The translations under genes were made by a program, and so were the position numbers. From NCBI GenBank assembly GCA_000752035.1, contig CCFE01000021.1, positions 1 through 64,000 on the forward strand: a stretch of DNA of 64,000 nucleotides, given 5' to 3'. This document shows positions 39,240 to 48,434 of this stretch, one piece after another; position 1 is the first letter of the stretch; each line of letters starts with the position of its first letter. This stretch comes from Bacillus rubiinfantis. Lineage in GTDB: Bacteria; Bacillota; Bacilli; Bacillales; Cytobacillaceae. Below the pieces are notes generated by a model. The model had not been told where the DNA came from and did no database searches. It saw only the letters and a list, made by a program, of their open reading frames with translations.

Positions 39240-40377
39240 TGAGATTGAGGAATTATTACGGCAAATGCCCAAAATACAAGATCTTCGCGATCCTCGTGAC
39301 ATTTACCAAAATCTTTCCTCAAAGAAACGAAAATTATACTCTTGGATACTGCCAAGCCTCGCTGCCGTTGCAGCAATACTCCTGTTTACGATTCTCGTTC
39401 CTAAATTAATAGATGGACCATCTCCATTAACTTTTGAACGATCTGCCGATAAAAATATATCTGAAGAAATGCAATCTACAAAAAAAGATAGTAACTCTAC
39501 TGGGGAAAGCAGTGATTTAATTGGTAACGAGTTAGATAAAAGTTCAACAGAACTGTTGAAATCGGCTGTATATGAAGAGGATATAGAAAATGGCAAGGTG
39601 TTTACCTATTGGATACCTGATGAGCAAATACAAAATCTGATTCCAATCTCAATGATTGTTCCAGAAGGAAAGAAATCTTGGCTTGATTTATTCAATGAGC
39701 AGATGAAACTTCTTAATGAAGAACAATGGGGATTAACAGATTACTATCCTTTAGATGCACAATTTACTTTAGATGAGAAAAATAATGTACTTGATGTGGA
39801 TGTTCCAGCTGATCATCAATATGGCCAGGGATCAGCAAATGAAACGTTGTTTTTAAATCTATTAAAAAGGGATATTGCCTCCAACAGTAATTTAAAGACA
39901 ATCAAATTATTTACAAACGGTCAGCCTGGAATTGAATTTGGCAATAGCGGTTTAGTAAAAGAACTTACCATTGAACCTGAAAAAAATCTTGCCTATTTCT
40001 TTTATTTTGCAAATAATAGTAAATCTCCTTATTTAGTCCCTGCGAGTGACCAGTTTACAGATATAAAGGCTGCTCTTCAAGCAATGAAGAAGGACCAGGA
40101 TGAGCAAGGGCTAAAAAAATCAATGCTGCTGGATATTAAAGAGAATGATATCGCGATAAAAAATAAAACGTTATTTGTATCGGTTAATAACGAGGTAAAG
40201 CCAAGGATTAATCAACTTACACTTTATTCCTTTGAAGCATTACTGTTAACTGCAAAAGAATTTGGCATAGAAAAGGTAGTTGTTAATGAGTCACCTGTTG
40301 ATAACATTGGCCCATTTGATCTTTCTAAAGAAAACAAGGTACCAATTGCTCCTAATTTGCGTATGATAGGAGAGTGA
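39214..40377 (+). CDS. rsiX: Anti-sigma-X factor RsiX
   Basis: A 387-residue membrane-anchored anti-sigma factor. Cytoplasmic N-terminus (about 1-44) that would bind SigX, one membrane segment (LYSWILPSLAAVAAILLFTILVP, about 36-58) and an extracellular region containing two GerMN-like lobes (PLDAQFTLDEKNNVLDVDVP..., INQLTLYSFEALLLTAKEFGIEKV). GTG start with AAGGAGG upstream, inside sigX, so the pair is coupled. Confidence 0.9.
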   Translation: MKKSEWSDSEIEELLRQMPKIQDLRDPRDIYQNLSSKKRKLYSWILPSLAAVAAILLFTILVPKLIDGPSPLTFERSADKNISEEMQSTKKDSNSTGESSDLIGNELDKSSTELLKSAVYEEDIENGKVFTYWIPDEQIQNLIPISMIVPEGKKSWLDLFNEQMKLLNEEQWGLTDYYPLDAQFTLDEKNNVLDVDVPADHQYGQGSANETLFLNLLKRDIASNSNLKTIKLFTNGQPGIEFGNSGLVKELTIEPEKNLAYFFYFANNSKSPYLVPASDQFTDIKAALQAMKKDQDEQGLKKSMLLDIKENDIAIKNKTLFVSVNNEVKPRINQLTLYSFEALLLTAKEFGIEKVVVNESPVDNIGPFDLSKENKVPIAPNLRMIGE

Positions 40378-40381
40378 TTTC

Positions 40382-40412
40382 AATCAACCATTAAATTTGG
40401 TTGATTTCTTTT
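40382..40412 (+). terminator. Terminator after rsiX
   Basis: Perfect stem AATCAACCA / TGGTTGATT with tail TCTTTTT. Confidence 0.7.
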
Positions 40413-40540
40413 TGACCATTTTGCTGGTTAATTTTTGTATAAAATGTAGGCTATCTCCAAAATATAACAGATATGTTAGTACACTTTTCACGAATTGTTC
40501 TAAATAATTGCTGCAAAACATATCGTGAGGAGTAGAAGTT

Positions 40541-41317
40541 ATGATATTAAGGAGGATAACGGAAAGAATGCGTGACTACATAAGGAGATTTTTAATTGCC
40601 ATCATTATGGCACTTTGTGTAAGCTTATTATTTTTGGGTGGCAAGCATTCAGAGGCTGCTAGTCTGACTGAAACAAAAGCTTCTGAAAATATGATATGGC
40701 CTTCCGACGGTATCATTTCAGATAGCTATGGAACAAGAGAGGGTAAACATAAAGGGATTGATATTGCCGGGAAAATGAATACTCCGATACTTGCAGTTGC
40801 AGATGGGATGGTGGAGAAATCCTATCTCTCCGATACATATGGAAATGTTGTCTTTATTAAACATCCAAATAAGTATGTCACAGTATATGCCCATCTAAAT
40901 TCACGTTCTGTTTCTAAGGGACAGAGCGTGAAGCAAGGGCAAATCATTGGAAGTATGGGTAAAACTGGACAAGCTACCGGTACACATCTTCATTTTGAGA
41001 TTCACCGATTGGAATGGAGGTATGATAAGAAATTTGCCATTAATCCAGAAAAGCTATTAGGAAACGCCGAGGTCGGAGGAGTTGTCCGCGCAGGAGCTGC
41101 TCGTAATGGTGTAATGGTTGTAAGTGCACCAGTTAAGACAGGGACAGATAAAAAGATAGTATCAAATACGAAAACTGATATACATTATACTGTTCGCCGA
41201 GGCGATACATTGTCATCAATTGCAACAGAGAAAAATATAACGGTAGCGAAATTAAAAGAATTGAATGAGCTAACATCAGATCTTATTGTTCCAGATCAAG
41301 TGTTAACGATTAAATAA
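40541..41317 (+). CDS. Secreted M23 peptidase-like protein with LysM domain
   Basis: A 258-residue exported protein. Signal peptide (FLIAIIMALCVSLLFLGG...SEAA, cleavage near 40). LytM/M23 domain (about 50-175) with KHKGIDIAGKMNTPI (metal His and Asp), YAHLNS and GTHLHFEIH (second and third zinc ligands), so the active-site set is complete. LysM domain at the end (HYTVRRGDTLSSIATEKNI...VPDQVLTI) binds peptidoglycan. Probably a cell-wall endopeptidase or activator. Two ATGs (40541 with GAGGAG; 40568 with AAGGAGG at longer spacing) are possible. It is not part of sigX. Confidence 0.88.
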   Translation: MILRRITERMRDYIRRFLIAIIMALCVSLLFLGGKHSEAASLTETKASENMIWPSDGIISDSYGTREGKHKGIDIAGKMNTPILAVADGMVEKSYLSDTYGNVVFIKHPNKYVTVYAHLNSRSVSKGQSVKQGQIIGSMGKTGQATGTHLHFEIHRLEWRYDKKFAINPEKLLGNAEVGGVVRAGAARNGVMVVSAPVKTGTDKKIVSNTKTDIHYTVRRGDTLSSIATEKNITVAKLKELNELTSDLIVPDQVLTIK

Positions 41318-41384
41318 GAGCTAATTTGTACAAGCAATCACAACATCGTAAATTTGTCAATAATAAGAATTTCAATCTCGATGC

Positions 41385-41413
41385 TTAACAAATATTACTT
41401 TTTTCAGTATAAT
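41385..41413 (+). promoter_or_regulatory. Sigma-A promoter of the FMN riboswitch-ribU unit
   Basis: TTAACA, 17-base spacer, TATAAT, 24 bases before the riboswitch begins. Confidence 0.7.
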
Positions 41414-41436
41414 ATACATATAATTTAATATGATCT

Positions 41437-41559
41437 ATCTTCGGGGCAGGGTGAAATTCCCGATCGGCGGTATTTGAGTTAATCTCTTGAGCCCGCGAGC
41501 CTTTTGGCAGGATTTGGTGCGATTCCAAAGCCGACAGTATAGTCTGGATGGGAGAAGAT
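41437..41559 (+). promoter_or_regulatory. FMN riboswitch (RFN element)
   Basis: The conserved blocks are all present in order: ATCTTCGGGGCAGGG and GAAATTCCCGATCGGCGGT at the 5' side, AGCCCGCGAGC in the middle, GATTTGGTG and ATTCCAAAGCCGACAGTATAG, and the closing strand GGATGGGAGAAGAT that pairs with the start. FMN binding favours the terminator downstream and so reduces ribU expression when flavin is plentiful. Confidence 0.95.
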
Positions 41560-41619
41560 GGAGGTTCTATAGGCGTTCAAAAAACAATGATTTGGACGTT
41601 TATTAAAGCGTGCCTTTTT

Positions 41620-41655
41620 CTCCCTCAAGTGATTTCTTGAGGGAGTTTTTATTTT
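41620..41655 (+). terminator. Riboswitch-controlled terminator
   Basis: Perfect 10-bp stem CTCCCTCAAG / CTTGAGGGAG plus TTTTTATTTT, between the RFN element and ribU. Confidence 0.85.
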
Positions 41656-41719
41656 AGGTGCCTGCTTTTTGTGAACCTCTCTTCCTAGGTAATGATGGAT
41701 CAAAAAAGGAGAGAGGAAA

Positions 41720-42298
41720 ATGAGAGGTATGAAATTCACAAAGGTTAGAGCGATGGTATCGATTGCGATGTTAAGCAGTATTGCATATTTATTAATGCTA
41801 CTTAATTTTCCGCTGCCGTTTTTCCCTAATTTTTTGTTTGTTGATTTCAGTGATATTCCTGCACTGATGGCCACACTAATTTTTGGCCCTGGTGCTGGCA
41901 TAATAGTTGAATTATTAAAAAATGTCTTGGATTATTTTGCTAAAGGGAGCCCGACTGGAATTCCCGTTGGTCATATAGCTAATTTCTTAGCCGGTATTGT
42001 ATTTATTTTACCTACCTATTTCGTTTACATTCGACTTAAGTCTAAAAAAGGGATGACAATAGGATTAGTTGCCGGAACGATCGTGATGGCAACTGTCATG
42101 AGCATCCTTAATTATTTGTTTATTTTACCAGCCTATACCGCATTGTTGCATATGCCGGATATGCGTAATTTAGTCATACCGTTTATTTTACCATTTAACA
42201 TTTTAAAAGGAATTTTAATGTCTATTCTGTTCATGTTGCTGTTTATTCGAATGCAGGCATGGATTCAAAGGTTTACAACTGTGAGAAACGCTTCATAA
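41720..42298 (+). CDS. ribU: Riboflavin ECF transporter S component RibU
   Basis: A 192-residue integral membrane protein that binds riboflavin and delivers it with the shared EcfAA'T module. Six membrane segments; typical motifs are MLSSIAYLLMLLNFPLPFFPNFLFVDFSD (about 15-43), ALMATLIFGPGAGIIVELLKN and LPFNILKGILMSI. GGAGAGAGG before the ATG. The FMN riboswitch directly upstream makes the assignment secure (B. subtilis ypaA/fmnP). Confidence 0.95.
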   Translation: MRGMKFTKVRAMVSIAMLSSIAYLLMLLNFPLPFFPNFLFVDFSDIPALMATLIFGPGAGIIVELLKNVLDYFAKGSPTGIPVGHIANFLAGIVFILPTYFVYIRLKSKKGMTIGLVAGTIVMATVMSILNYLFILPAYTALLHMPDMRNLVIPFILPFNILKGILMSILFMLLFIRMQAWIQRFTTVRNAS

Positions 42299-42332
42299 GC
42301 AAAAAGCAGCCCGCTGTGGCTGCTTTTTGCTT
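42297..42332 (+). terminator. Terminator after ribU
   Basis: Perfect 15-bp stem AAGCAAAAAGCAGCC / GGCTGCTTTTTGCTT with a six-base loop, starting in the ribU stop codon. Confidence 0.85.
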
Positions 42333-42340
42333 ATGAAAAC

Positions 42341-42365
42341 AAAAACCCCGTCAAATATGACGGGG
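42341..42365 (-). terminator. Terminator after fer
   Basis: On the minus strand CCCCGTCA / TGACGGGG (perfect, loop TATT) followed by TTTTTG TTTTC. Confidence 0.85.
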
Positions 42366-42393
42366 ATAATTACATAATTATCTTAAAATAATC

Positions 42394-42642
42394 TTATTCA
42401 AATTTCGTTGGGTTACCATCAAATGGTTCATCGGCAACTTTGATGGAGTCAGTAGGGCAGCCTTCAAATGCATCCATCATGTCATCAATTAAAACATCAG
42501 GAATTTCAACAATCCCTTCATTATCATCAAGGGTTACAAAAGCAATCCCTTCATCATCATAATCATAAATATCTGGTGCGGCCGCACCACACGCACCACA
42601 GGCAATGCATGTTTCCTTATCAACAATAGTATATTTTGCCAT
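42394..42642 (-). CDS. fer: Ferredoxin, single [4Fe-4S] cluster
   Basis: An 82-residue acidic ferredoxin. Three cluster cysteines in TCIACGACGAAAPD (C12, C15, C18) and the fourth in AFEGCPTDSIKV (C62). The pattern matches the Bacillus-type low-potential ferredoxin, an electron donor for, among others, cytochrome P450s and desaturation reactions. GGGAGG before the ATG. Located between ribU and ypbB as in B. subtilis. Confidence 0.95.
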   Translation of the reverse strand: MAKYTIVDKETCIACGACGAAAPDIYDYDDEGIAFVTLDDNEGIVEIPDVLIDDMMDAFEGCPTDSIKVADEPFDGNPTKFE

Positions 42643-42882
42643 GAAAAAAACCTCCCAGAGTTAATTCATAAAAGTATTCAGAATTATTTACCAACTAAAA
42701 AGGTTTGGTAAACGCTTTTCCACTACTATTGTAAAACTGTCTCATGAACTTTTCAATAGTAAAATACCGTTTAACCGCCTGTTTATTTATTTTCAAAATC
42801 TCCAACAAGTTTTTTGTTTCATGTTAAAATAGATGGAGGTTTGAGCCGAAAGATGTCGAATCAACTAAGAGGTGTGATTTGA

Positions 42883-43923
42883 ATGGACCAATTTAAAAAA
42901 ATTATTCTTGTCTGTTTAAAAAGGATTAATCAAGAAAGAACTGTATATTCTGTTTTCCACCTCCTTAATGGTAAGAAATCATCTCAGACTATTCAGGATG
43001 CCCATTTATTTTCCTTGAAAAAATACTTTGGTATTCTAGAATCATTACCTAGAGAATCGTTTGACATTATTATTCGCCAGCTTATTGAAGAAGGCTTAAT
43101 CTATAGTTGTCGGGAGCAGTATTATTTCCCAACAGAGTTAGGGGAAGCTGCCCTCCAGCAGCCAAACACACTCGATGAATTAAACGGTTGGAAATATCAG
43201 CGAGTAACATTCCTATTTTGGGAGAGGCTATCTCTTCTTATTCAGGTGGCCTCAAACCTTGTGTATAACGAAACAAATTATCTCCCCATTCAGAAGAATC
43301 AAGATGTTCACCGCTGGATTAAGATATTACTAAAGACGTCTCTAGTCACAAAAACGGAGATTGGCACGATATTGTATCAGGAATTAATGGCTTGTTTTGA
43401 TGAGAAACAAGAAATCGACCCGTCTCCTCTCGTTTTTAGATTAACAGGCTATCAACAAATTGGCTTAACTACAATGCAGACAGCAAAAAAATTGATGCTG
43501 GATAGAATTGATTACGAGCTTTACTTTACCAATATTATTCATTATATATTGCGGAAGATCTGTGAGAATAGCGGGAGATTTCCCTTGCTCTCATTTGCTC
43601 TAGAAGGGCTAATGGCGCAATCCGAATTAACACAATCCTCCAGTACAACAAAAAATTTATTACACCATGGATATAGTCCTGAGACAATTGCTACAATGCG
43701 GAACTTAAAATTAAGTACAATCCACGATCATTTAGTTGAGATTGCCTTACATCATGATGATTTTTCAATCGATTCATATGTTGATCAATCGTTACAACAA
43801 GAAATAATTCAAATAGCCAAATCTATGTCTTCCAGACAGTTAAAAGTGATAAAGGAAAAGGTAGCACAAGCTAGTTATTTTCAAATCAGGTTAGTTTTGG
43901 CGAAGTTTGGTGGTTTGTTATGA
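42883..43923 (+). CDS. ypbB: YpbB, helicase-associated helix-turn-helix protein
   Basis: A 346-residue soluble protein. N-terminal part is helical (NQERTVYSVFHLLNGKKSSQTIQDAHLF), C-terminal part has an HTH_40-type domain as found at the end of RecQ helicases (LLHHGYSPETIATMRNLKLSTIHDHLVEIALH, about 263-294). The stop overlaps the start of the RecQ-type helicase, implying that the two form one functional unit in DNA repair or recombination. Confidence 0.88.
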   Translation: MDQFKKIILVCLKRINQERTVYSVFHLLNGKKSSQTIQDAHLFSLKKYFGILESLPRESFDIIIRQLIEEGLIYSCREQYYFPTELGEAALQQPNTLDELNGWKYQRVTFLFWERLSLLIQVASNLVYNETNYLPIQKNQDVHRWIKILLKTSLVTKTEIGTILYQELMACFDEKQEIDPSPLVFRLTGYQQIGLTTMQTAKKLMLDRIDYELYFTNIIHYILRKICENSGRFPLLSFALEGLMAQSELTQSSSTTKNLLHHGYSPETIATMRNLKLSTIHDHLVEIALHHDDFSIDSYVDQSLQQEIIQIAKSMSSRQLKVIKEKVAQASYFQIRLVLAKFGGLL

Positions 43924-45437
43924 GTTTAGAGGCTCTGTTATTCAAATATTTCGGATACGTATCGTTTAAACCTGGTCAGAAGGAAGTAATCTCTGCTCTT
44001 CTTAATAATGAGCATACTATGGCAATGCTGCCAACAGGGACAGGTAAATCATTATGTTACCAACTTAGCGGTTATTTAATGAGGGGTAGCGTATTAATCG
44101 TTTCTCCTCTGCTGTCTCTTATGCAAGATCAGGTTGAACAGATGAAGCGGTTTGGTGAAAAACGGGTAGTAGCTCTTAATTCATTTTTAAGCAAAGAGGA
44201 AAAAAAACATGCCCTTGCACACATAGAAAAATATAAATTCATTTTTTGCTCACCAGAAATGCTTCAGGTTCCCTATATTATGAATAAACTGCAAAGCTTA
44301 GATATTTCCTTGTTTGTTGTTGATGAAGCCCATTGTATTTCTCAATGGGGATATGATTTTCGACCTGATTATATGAAATTGGGTGAGATTCGCCAAGTGC
44401 TTGGGTTTCCGCTTACACTCGCACTCACTGCGACAGCAACAACCAAAGTGCGGTACGACATCATTCACTCTCTTGGTTTAGTGAGAGTGACAAAGGTCGA
44501 AGCAACTGTTAATCGACCAAATATTGGATTTTATGTAGAGAAACTAGCTGATTATCATTACAAAGAACAGCGTGTTATTGAACTTGTCAGTAAACTAGAA
44601 AAACCAGGGATTATCTATTTTTCAAGTAAAAAAGCTGCTGAACATATGGCGAATCTCCTGGTGGAAGCACAAATCTGTCAAGCCAGCGCTTATCACGGTG
44701 GCTTAGAGCAAGATACAAGAATATTAATTCAACAGCAATTTATTCATAATCAGTTGGATGTCATCTGTGCTACCAGTGCGTTTGGTATGGGGGTTAACAA
44801 AGAAAACGTTCGTTTTGTCATACACTACCATATGCCAATGCAAATGGAATCATATTTACAGGAGATAGGCAGAGCCGGACGGGATGGCTTGCAGAGTATT
44901 GCCATTTTGCTTTATGCGCCCGGTGATGAGCAAATCCCATTGCAGCTAGCTGAAAGTGAACTCCCTTCCGAACAGCAAATTGATTGGCTGTTTCAGATGT
45001 TAGAAAGTCAGCAAATCTTAAAGGAAGAGGGGACTGCTTTTCTAAACGAGTGGAAGGAACAGGGGGGCTTTTCCGATATACAGTGGCGTATTATTACTGA
45101 TTTTATCCAGCGGCTAGTGAATGATAACGTCCAGTTATCGACAATTATTGAGATGGTAAAGGAGTTTACAAAGAAGCGACTGTCGTCTAAAAGAAGAAGC
45201 ACTCTTTTGATGAAACAGTGGGTCGAATTAAATACTTGCAGACGAAGATTTATTCTTGATTATTTTGAAGATATGTCAGAGGTCCGACAACATTCATGCT
45301 GTGATAATTGTGGTCTTCAAATAGAAGAATATTACCCATCTTTGAATCAAACTAACGGTGAAATAGAAGGAAACGCAAATATTTCTTGGAAAGAATATTT
45401 ACGTAAACTATTAATTAATGGTGGGTTGAACACATGA
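43920..45437 (+). CDS. recS: RecQ-family ATP-dependent DNA helicase (RecS)
   Basis: A 505-residue superfamily 2 3'-5' helicase. Motif 0/Q near FGYVSFKPGQKEV, Walker A MLPTGTGKSLCYQL (about 36-49), DEAH box VVDEAHCISQWGYDF (about 138-152), SAT-like LALTATATTKV, motif VI MESYLQEIGRAGRDG. A C-terminal cysteine set (C-R-R...SCCDNCG) is the zinc-binding part of RecQ. No HRDC domain, so it is the short form (B. subtilis ypbC/recS). Overlaps ypbB and ypbD by four bases each. Confidence 0.92.
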   Translation: MSLEALLFKYFGYVSFKPGQKEVISALLNNEHTMAMLPTGTGKSLCYQLSGYLMRGSVLIVSPLLSLMQDQVEQMKRFGEKRVVALNSFLSKEEKKHALAHIEKYKFIFCSPEMLQVPYIMNKLQSLDISLFVVDEAHCISQWGYDFRPDYMKLGEIRQVLGFPLTLALTATATTKVRYDIIHSLGLVRVTKVEATVNRPNIGFYVEKLADYHYKEQRVIELVSKLEKPGIIYFSSKKAAEHMANLLVEAQICQASAYHGGLEQDTRILIQQQFIHNQLDVICATSAFGMGVNKENVRFVIHYHMPMQMESYLQEIGRAGRDGLQSIAILLYAPGDEQIPLQLAESELPSEQQIDWLFQMLESQQILKEEGTAFLNEWKEQGGFSDIQWRIITDFIQRLVNDNVQLSTIIEMVKEFTKKRLSSKRRSTLLMKQWVELNTCRRRFILDYFEDMSEVRQHSCCDNCGLQIEEYYPSLNQTNGEIEGNANISWKEYLRKLLINGGLNT

Positions 45438-46033
45438 AAAATAAATATAATGAATTAATTGCAAGTTTAACTAATAGAGAATTAATCGTTCATCTGTATT
45501 TAACCCAATTTCTCCTACTGATTATTTCTGTTATCCTTGGCTGGTTGTTATTTAGAGATTTTTCCTATTTTGATTATTTTCAAATCAGCGATAAAAATGT
45601 GTTGCTCATCGGTGTTCCTGCAGGGCTAGTCATCGTCTTCCTTGATGTGATACTTATGAACTACCTGCCTAGTTCTTTCTATGATGATGGTGGTCTGAAT
45701 GAACGGATTTTTAAACATCGCTCCATTTTTCATATCATCATCATTGCAGCTGTTGTCGCATTTTGTGAGGAATTATTATTTCGCGGTATTATTCAAGCAA
45801 AGCTAGGGCTGTTTTGGGCTAGCATCATCTTTGCAATGGTGCATTATCGTTATTTATTTAATTGGTATTTATTTTTAAATATTGTTACATTAAGCTTTGT
45901 TATTGGTCTACTTTTCCACTGGACGGGTAATTTTGCCGTTACGTTTATGATGCACTTTTTGATAGATTTTTTACTTGGAATTTATATGAAGTTTAGATAT
46001 TCTTCATTAGTTGATAACGAACCAGATGAATAG
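45434..46033 (+). CDS. ypbD: CPBP-family intramembrane metalloprotease YpbD
   Basis: A 199-residue polytopic membrane protein. Catalytic motifs of the CAAX/Rce1 family: CEELLFRGIIQ (EExxxR, about 113-123), FAMVHYRYLFNWY (H about 137) and a last FMMHFLIDFLLG (H about 176). Substrate unknown. Translationally coupled to recS. Confidence 0.9.
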   Translation: MKNKYNELIASLTNRELIVHLYLTQFLLLIISVILGWLLFRDFSYFDYFQISDKNVLLIGVPAGLVIVFLDVILMNYLPSSFYDDGGLNERIFKHRSIFHIIIIAAVVAFCEELLFRGIIQAKLGLFWASIIFAMVHYRYLFNWYLFLNIVTLSFVIGLLFHWTGNFAVTFMMHFLIDFLLGIYMKFRYSSLVDNEPDE

Positions 46034-46045
46034 GAGGATTTCGTT

Positions 46046-46732
46046 ATGAACAAAGAAACACCGTATCGCGAACAAGCAGAAAAACTTAAACAACCCATCT
46101 TAATAACTGAGGAAACTACCGGAGAATATGAGTTTTTGCCATCACGAAGAAAGCTTCATGGCCGCAAGAGAAGAAAAACGAAAAGCAAATGGCAGTTTCA
46201 ATACCCACTCATTCGAATATTAGTCTTGTCCTTTGTGTTACTTCCTGTGGTCATTTTTGGTTTAGTTAATCATTTAGGGAATACAAAAAATAAAATTTTG
46301 TCCAGCACCGAAAATACAATTGGTTATGAAACAGTACAATTAGAACAGACAAAGGATGAGAGCGATAATAAGTTGATTGAAGCAGATCAACCTGAAGCGG
46401 CTGAAGATGCCCAGCAGCCTATTGAAAAAAAGAAGGAACCAAAAGCCGGAAATGGGAAAGCTGAAAGTACTTCAGAATTACCGTCTCAAGCTCTAGGTTC
46501 TCAACAGCGTTCTACAACTCAAGCTGAAGATAAATCTCCAACATCCCGAGAGACAGAAGAACAGAAGATCATTTATCATAAGGTTCAGTCACAAGATACC
46601 CTATACAAAATTGCGATGACATATTATCATACGCCGGATGGAATGGAGATAATCAAAGAAGCTAATCATTTAACAAACGACCAAGTAAATATTGGACAGA
46701 TTTTAAGAATCCCAGCCAATAACAGCCGATAG
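46046..46732 (+). CDS. ypbE: LysM-domain membrane protein YpbE
   Basis: A 228-residue protein with a cytoplasmic basic N-terminus (SRRKLHGRKRRKTKS), one membrane segment (IRILVLSFVLLPVVIFGLVNH, about 54-74), a long low-complexity linker rich in Glu, Gln and Pro and a C-terminal LysM domain (YHKVQSQDTLYKIAMTYY...IGQILRIP, about 177-226) outside the cell. The order and context are those of B. subtilis ypbE. Confidence 0.88.
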   Translation: MNKETPYREQAEKLKQPILITEETTGEYEFLPSRRKLHGRKRRKTKSKWQFQYPLIRILVLSFVLLPVVIFGLVNHLGNTKNKILSSTENTIGYETVQLEQTKDESDNKLIEADQPEAAEDAQQPIEKKKEPKAGNGKAESTSELPSQALGSQQRSTTQAEDKSPTSRETEEQKIIYHKVQSQDTLYKIAMTYYHTPDGMEIIKEANHLTNDQVNIGQILRIPANNSR

Positions 46733-46752
46733 AATTTTATCGGTTTTTTTTA
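46726..46752 (+). terminator. Terminator at the end of ypbE
   Basis: Stem CCGATA / TATCGG with eight following T; the left arm lies in the last codons. Confidence 0.65.
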
Positions 46753-46814
46753 TAAAATAAAGCATTTTCAAGCGGACAAGTTCATATCTTTATAGTGAGA
46801 TTGGAGGGATATGA

Positions 46815-47270
46815 ATGGATGGCCCAATCCGTTTATTAGAAAATACCGACCCGGCAACAAAGCAAATGTTAGAAAATTTAAGAAAGCGTAAGGAAAAATA
46901 TGATAGTGCCGAAAAACGGCATTATTATTCAATATATGGAACACTCATTATAGCTTTTATTTTCTTTAGCTATTTCTACTTAGCCATTGCCAAAGACTAT
47001 TCCTACTCTTTTTTGGCGATGTTCTCGGCTACGCTTAATGATATAATTGCCGTTAGCTTATTTTCATTGTCACTTATAAGCTACGGGGCGATGAATCTGT
47101 TAAGACAGCAAAAAGAAAAGAAAGAAAAGGAGTACCAAGAGTTAAGATGTGAAATCGTTGATCGTAGTAAGGACTTATGGAAAAGAGAAGAGGAATGGAA
47201 AAATCGGCATCTTATTTTTGAAGTAATGAAACAACAATATGATATTAATCTTTACCATGAAAAAAAATAG
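46815..47270 (+). CDS. ypbF: YpbF membrane protein (DUF2663)
   Basis: A 151-residue protein with two membrane segments (YSIYGTLIIAFIFFSYFYLAIA, about 36-57; LNDIIAVSLFSLSLISYGAMNLL, about 73-95) and a charged, coiled-coil-like C-terminus (RQQKEKKEKEYQELRCEI). Matches YpbF in size, topology and position. Function unknown. GGAGGG before the ATG. Confidence 0.83.
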   Translation: MDGPIRLLENTDPATKQMLENLRKRKEKYDSAEKRHYYSIYGTLIIAFIFFSYFYLAIAKDYSYSFLAMFSATLNDIIAVSLFSLSLISYGAMNLLRQQKEKKEKEYQELRCEIVDRSKDLWKREEEWKNRHLIFEVMKQQYDINLYHEKK

Positions 47271-47285
47271 CTTTTTTCTAGTTGT

Positions 47286-47855
47286 TTAGAAAATTTTCTT
47301 TTTCCCTTGTTCTTCCTTTAATATTTCCACTGCTTCACGGAATCGTTGGGAATGAATGATTTCTCTTTCACGTAGAAATCGCAACCCATCATTTAAATCG
47401 GGGTCATCACTCATATTAATGATCCATTGGTACGTGGCCCGAGCCTTTTCTTCGGCTGCGATATCCTCATAGAGATCTGCAATCGGGTCTCCCTTTGCTT
47501 GGATATATGAGGCCGTCCAAGGAACACCAGCAGCATTATGATAAAAAAGTGCTTTGTCATGGTCTGCATAATGATCACCTAGCCCGGCCGCTTTCATTTG
47601 TTCAGGAGTAGCATCCTTTGTTAGTTTATAGACCATAGTAGCAATCATTTCAAGGTGGGCGAATTCCTCAGTACCTATATCTGTTAATAACCCAATTACT
47701 TTATCAGGAATGGTATAGCGTTGGTTTAAGTACCGTAAAGCAGCTGCAAGTTCTCCATCAGCACCGCCATATTGTTCAATTAAAAATTTGGCCAGCATTG
47801 GATTACATGTACTAACGCGAACAGGATATTGCAGCTTCTTTTCATAAATCCACAT
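47286..47855 (-). CDS. cotJC: Spore coat protein CotJC (manganese catalase family)
   Basis: A 189-residue ferritin-like protein of the Mn-catalase family. Metal-binding glutamates and histidines lie in EFAHLEMIATMVYKL (about 65-79) and EKARATYQWIINMSDDPDLNDGLRFLREREIIHSQRF (about 135-172). It is deposited in the spore coat; catalase activity is possible but not shown. Last gene of the minus-strand cotJABC operon; GGAGGG before the ATG. Confidence 0.94.
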   Translation of the reverse strand: MWIYEKKLQYPVRVSTCNPMLAKFLIEQYGGADGELAAALRYLNQRYTIPDKVIGLLTDIGTEEFAHLEMIATMVYKLTKDATPEQMKAAGLGDHYADHDKALFYHNAAGVPWTASYIQAKGDPIADLYEDIAAEEKARATYQWIINMSDDPDLNDGLRFLREREIIHSQRFREAVEILKEEQGKKKIF

Positions 47856-47910
47856 ATTAAAATTCCCTCCTTTTGTTCAATACACTGAAGGTATCAAGGT
47901 TCTTACACTT

Positions 47911-48171
47911 CTATACTTGCCAGGGCCATGGGGTGTCATCCCAATTCCAAGGATGGTTAGAATAACTATTGCCAAACTGTTGTAATGGACCAAACTGACT
48001 TTCAAATTGTTTTTTAATTCGCTTTCGTTCTTTAACATAATGATTAAATTGGTTGATTGCCTCTAAATCATCATTATGAGTATCTAAATAAAGCGTTAAT
48101 TCTACCAATACAAAATCAACGGCTTGAAGCTGCTCCATCAATTGATAATATTCTGCGGGTACTTGTTTCAT
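47911..48171 (-). CDS. cotJB: Spore coat protein CotJB
   Basis: An 86-residue helical protein (YYQLMEQLQAVDFVLVELTLYLDTH, AINQFNHYVKERKRIKKQFE) ending NHPWNWDDTPWPWQ, a Trp/Pro-rich tail typical of CotJB. Overlaps cotJA by four bases. Confidence 0.93.
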   Translation of the reverse strand: MKQVPAEYYQLMEQLQAVDFVLVELTLYLDTHNDDLEAINQFNHYVKERKRIKKQFESQFGPLQQFGNSYSNHPWNWDDTPWPWQV

Positions 48172-48395
48172 GAAGGATCCCCCCCACCCTTTTCATACGG
48201 ACTATACCACGGATCATAAAACGCCTTCCATAACGTACCAGTTCTGAGCGCTTCCATTGGTGAAAATTGAGGTAAATTTGGTGGTTGAAAACCCATATAT
48301 AAATGTGGTGGAGTAGAATATGTTTTTTCTAGCATGGGTTTACACGGGTCAAATGGACTTACATAAGGATGATAGCTCTTAAGATGAGTGTGCAT
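48168..48395 (-). CDS. cotJA: Spore coat protein CotJA
   Basis: A 75-residue Pro-, Tyr- and Phe-rich protein (YHPYVSPFDPCKPM, PPHLYMGFQPPNLPQFSPMEALRTGTLWKAFYDPWY). Needed for assembly of CotJC into the coat in B. subtilis. GGGAGGG before the ATG. First gene of the operon. Confidence 0.93.
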   Translation of the reverse strand: MHTHLKSYHPYVSPFDPCKPMLEKTYSTPPHLYMGFQPPNLPQFSPMEALRTGTLWKAFYDPWYSPYEKGGGDPS

Positions 48396-48434
48396 TAATT
48401 TATACCCTCCCTATAATGATTCAGCATCATTTAA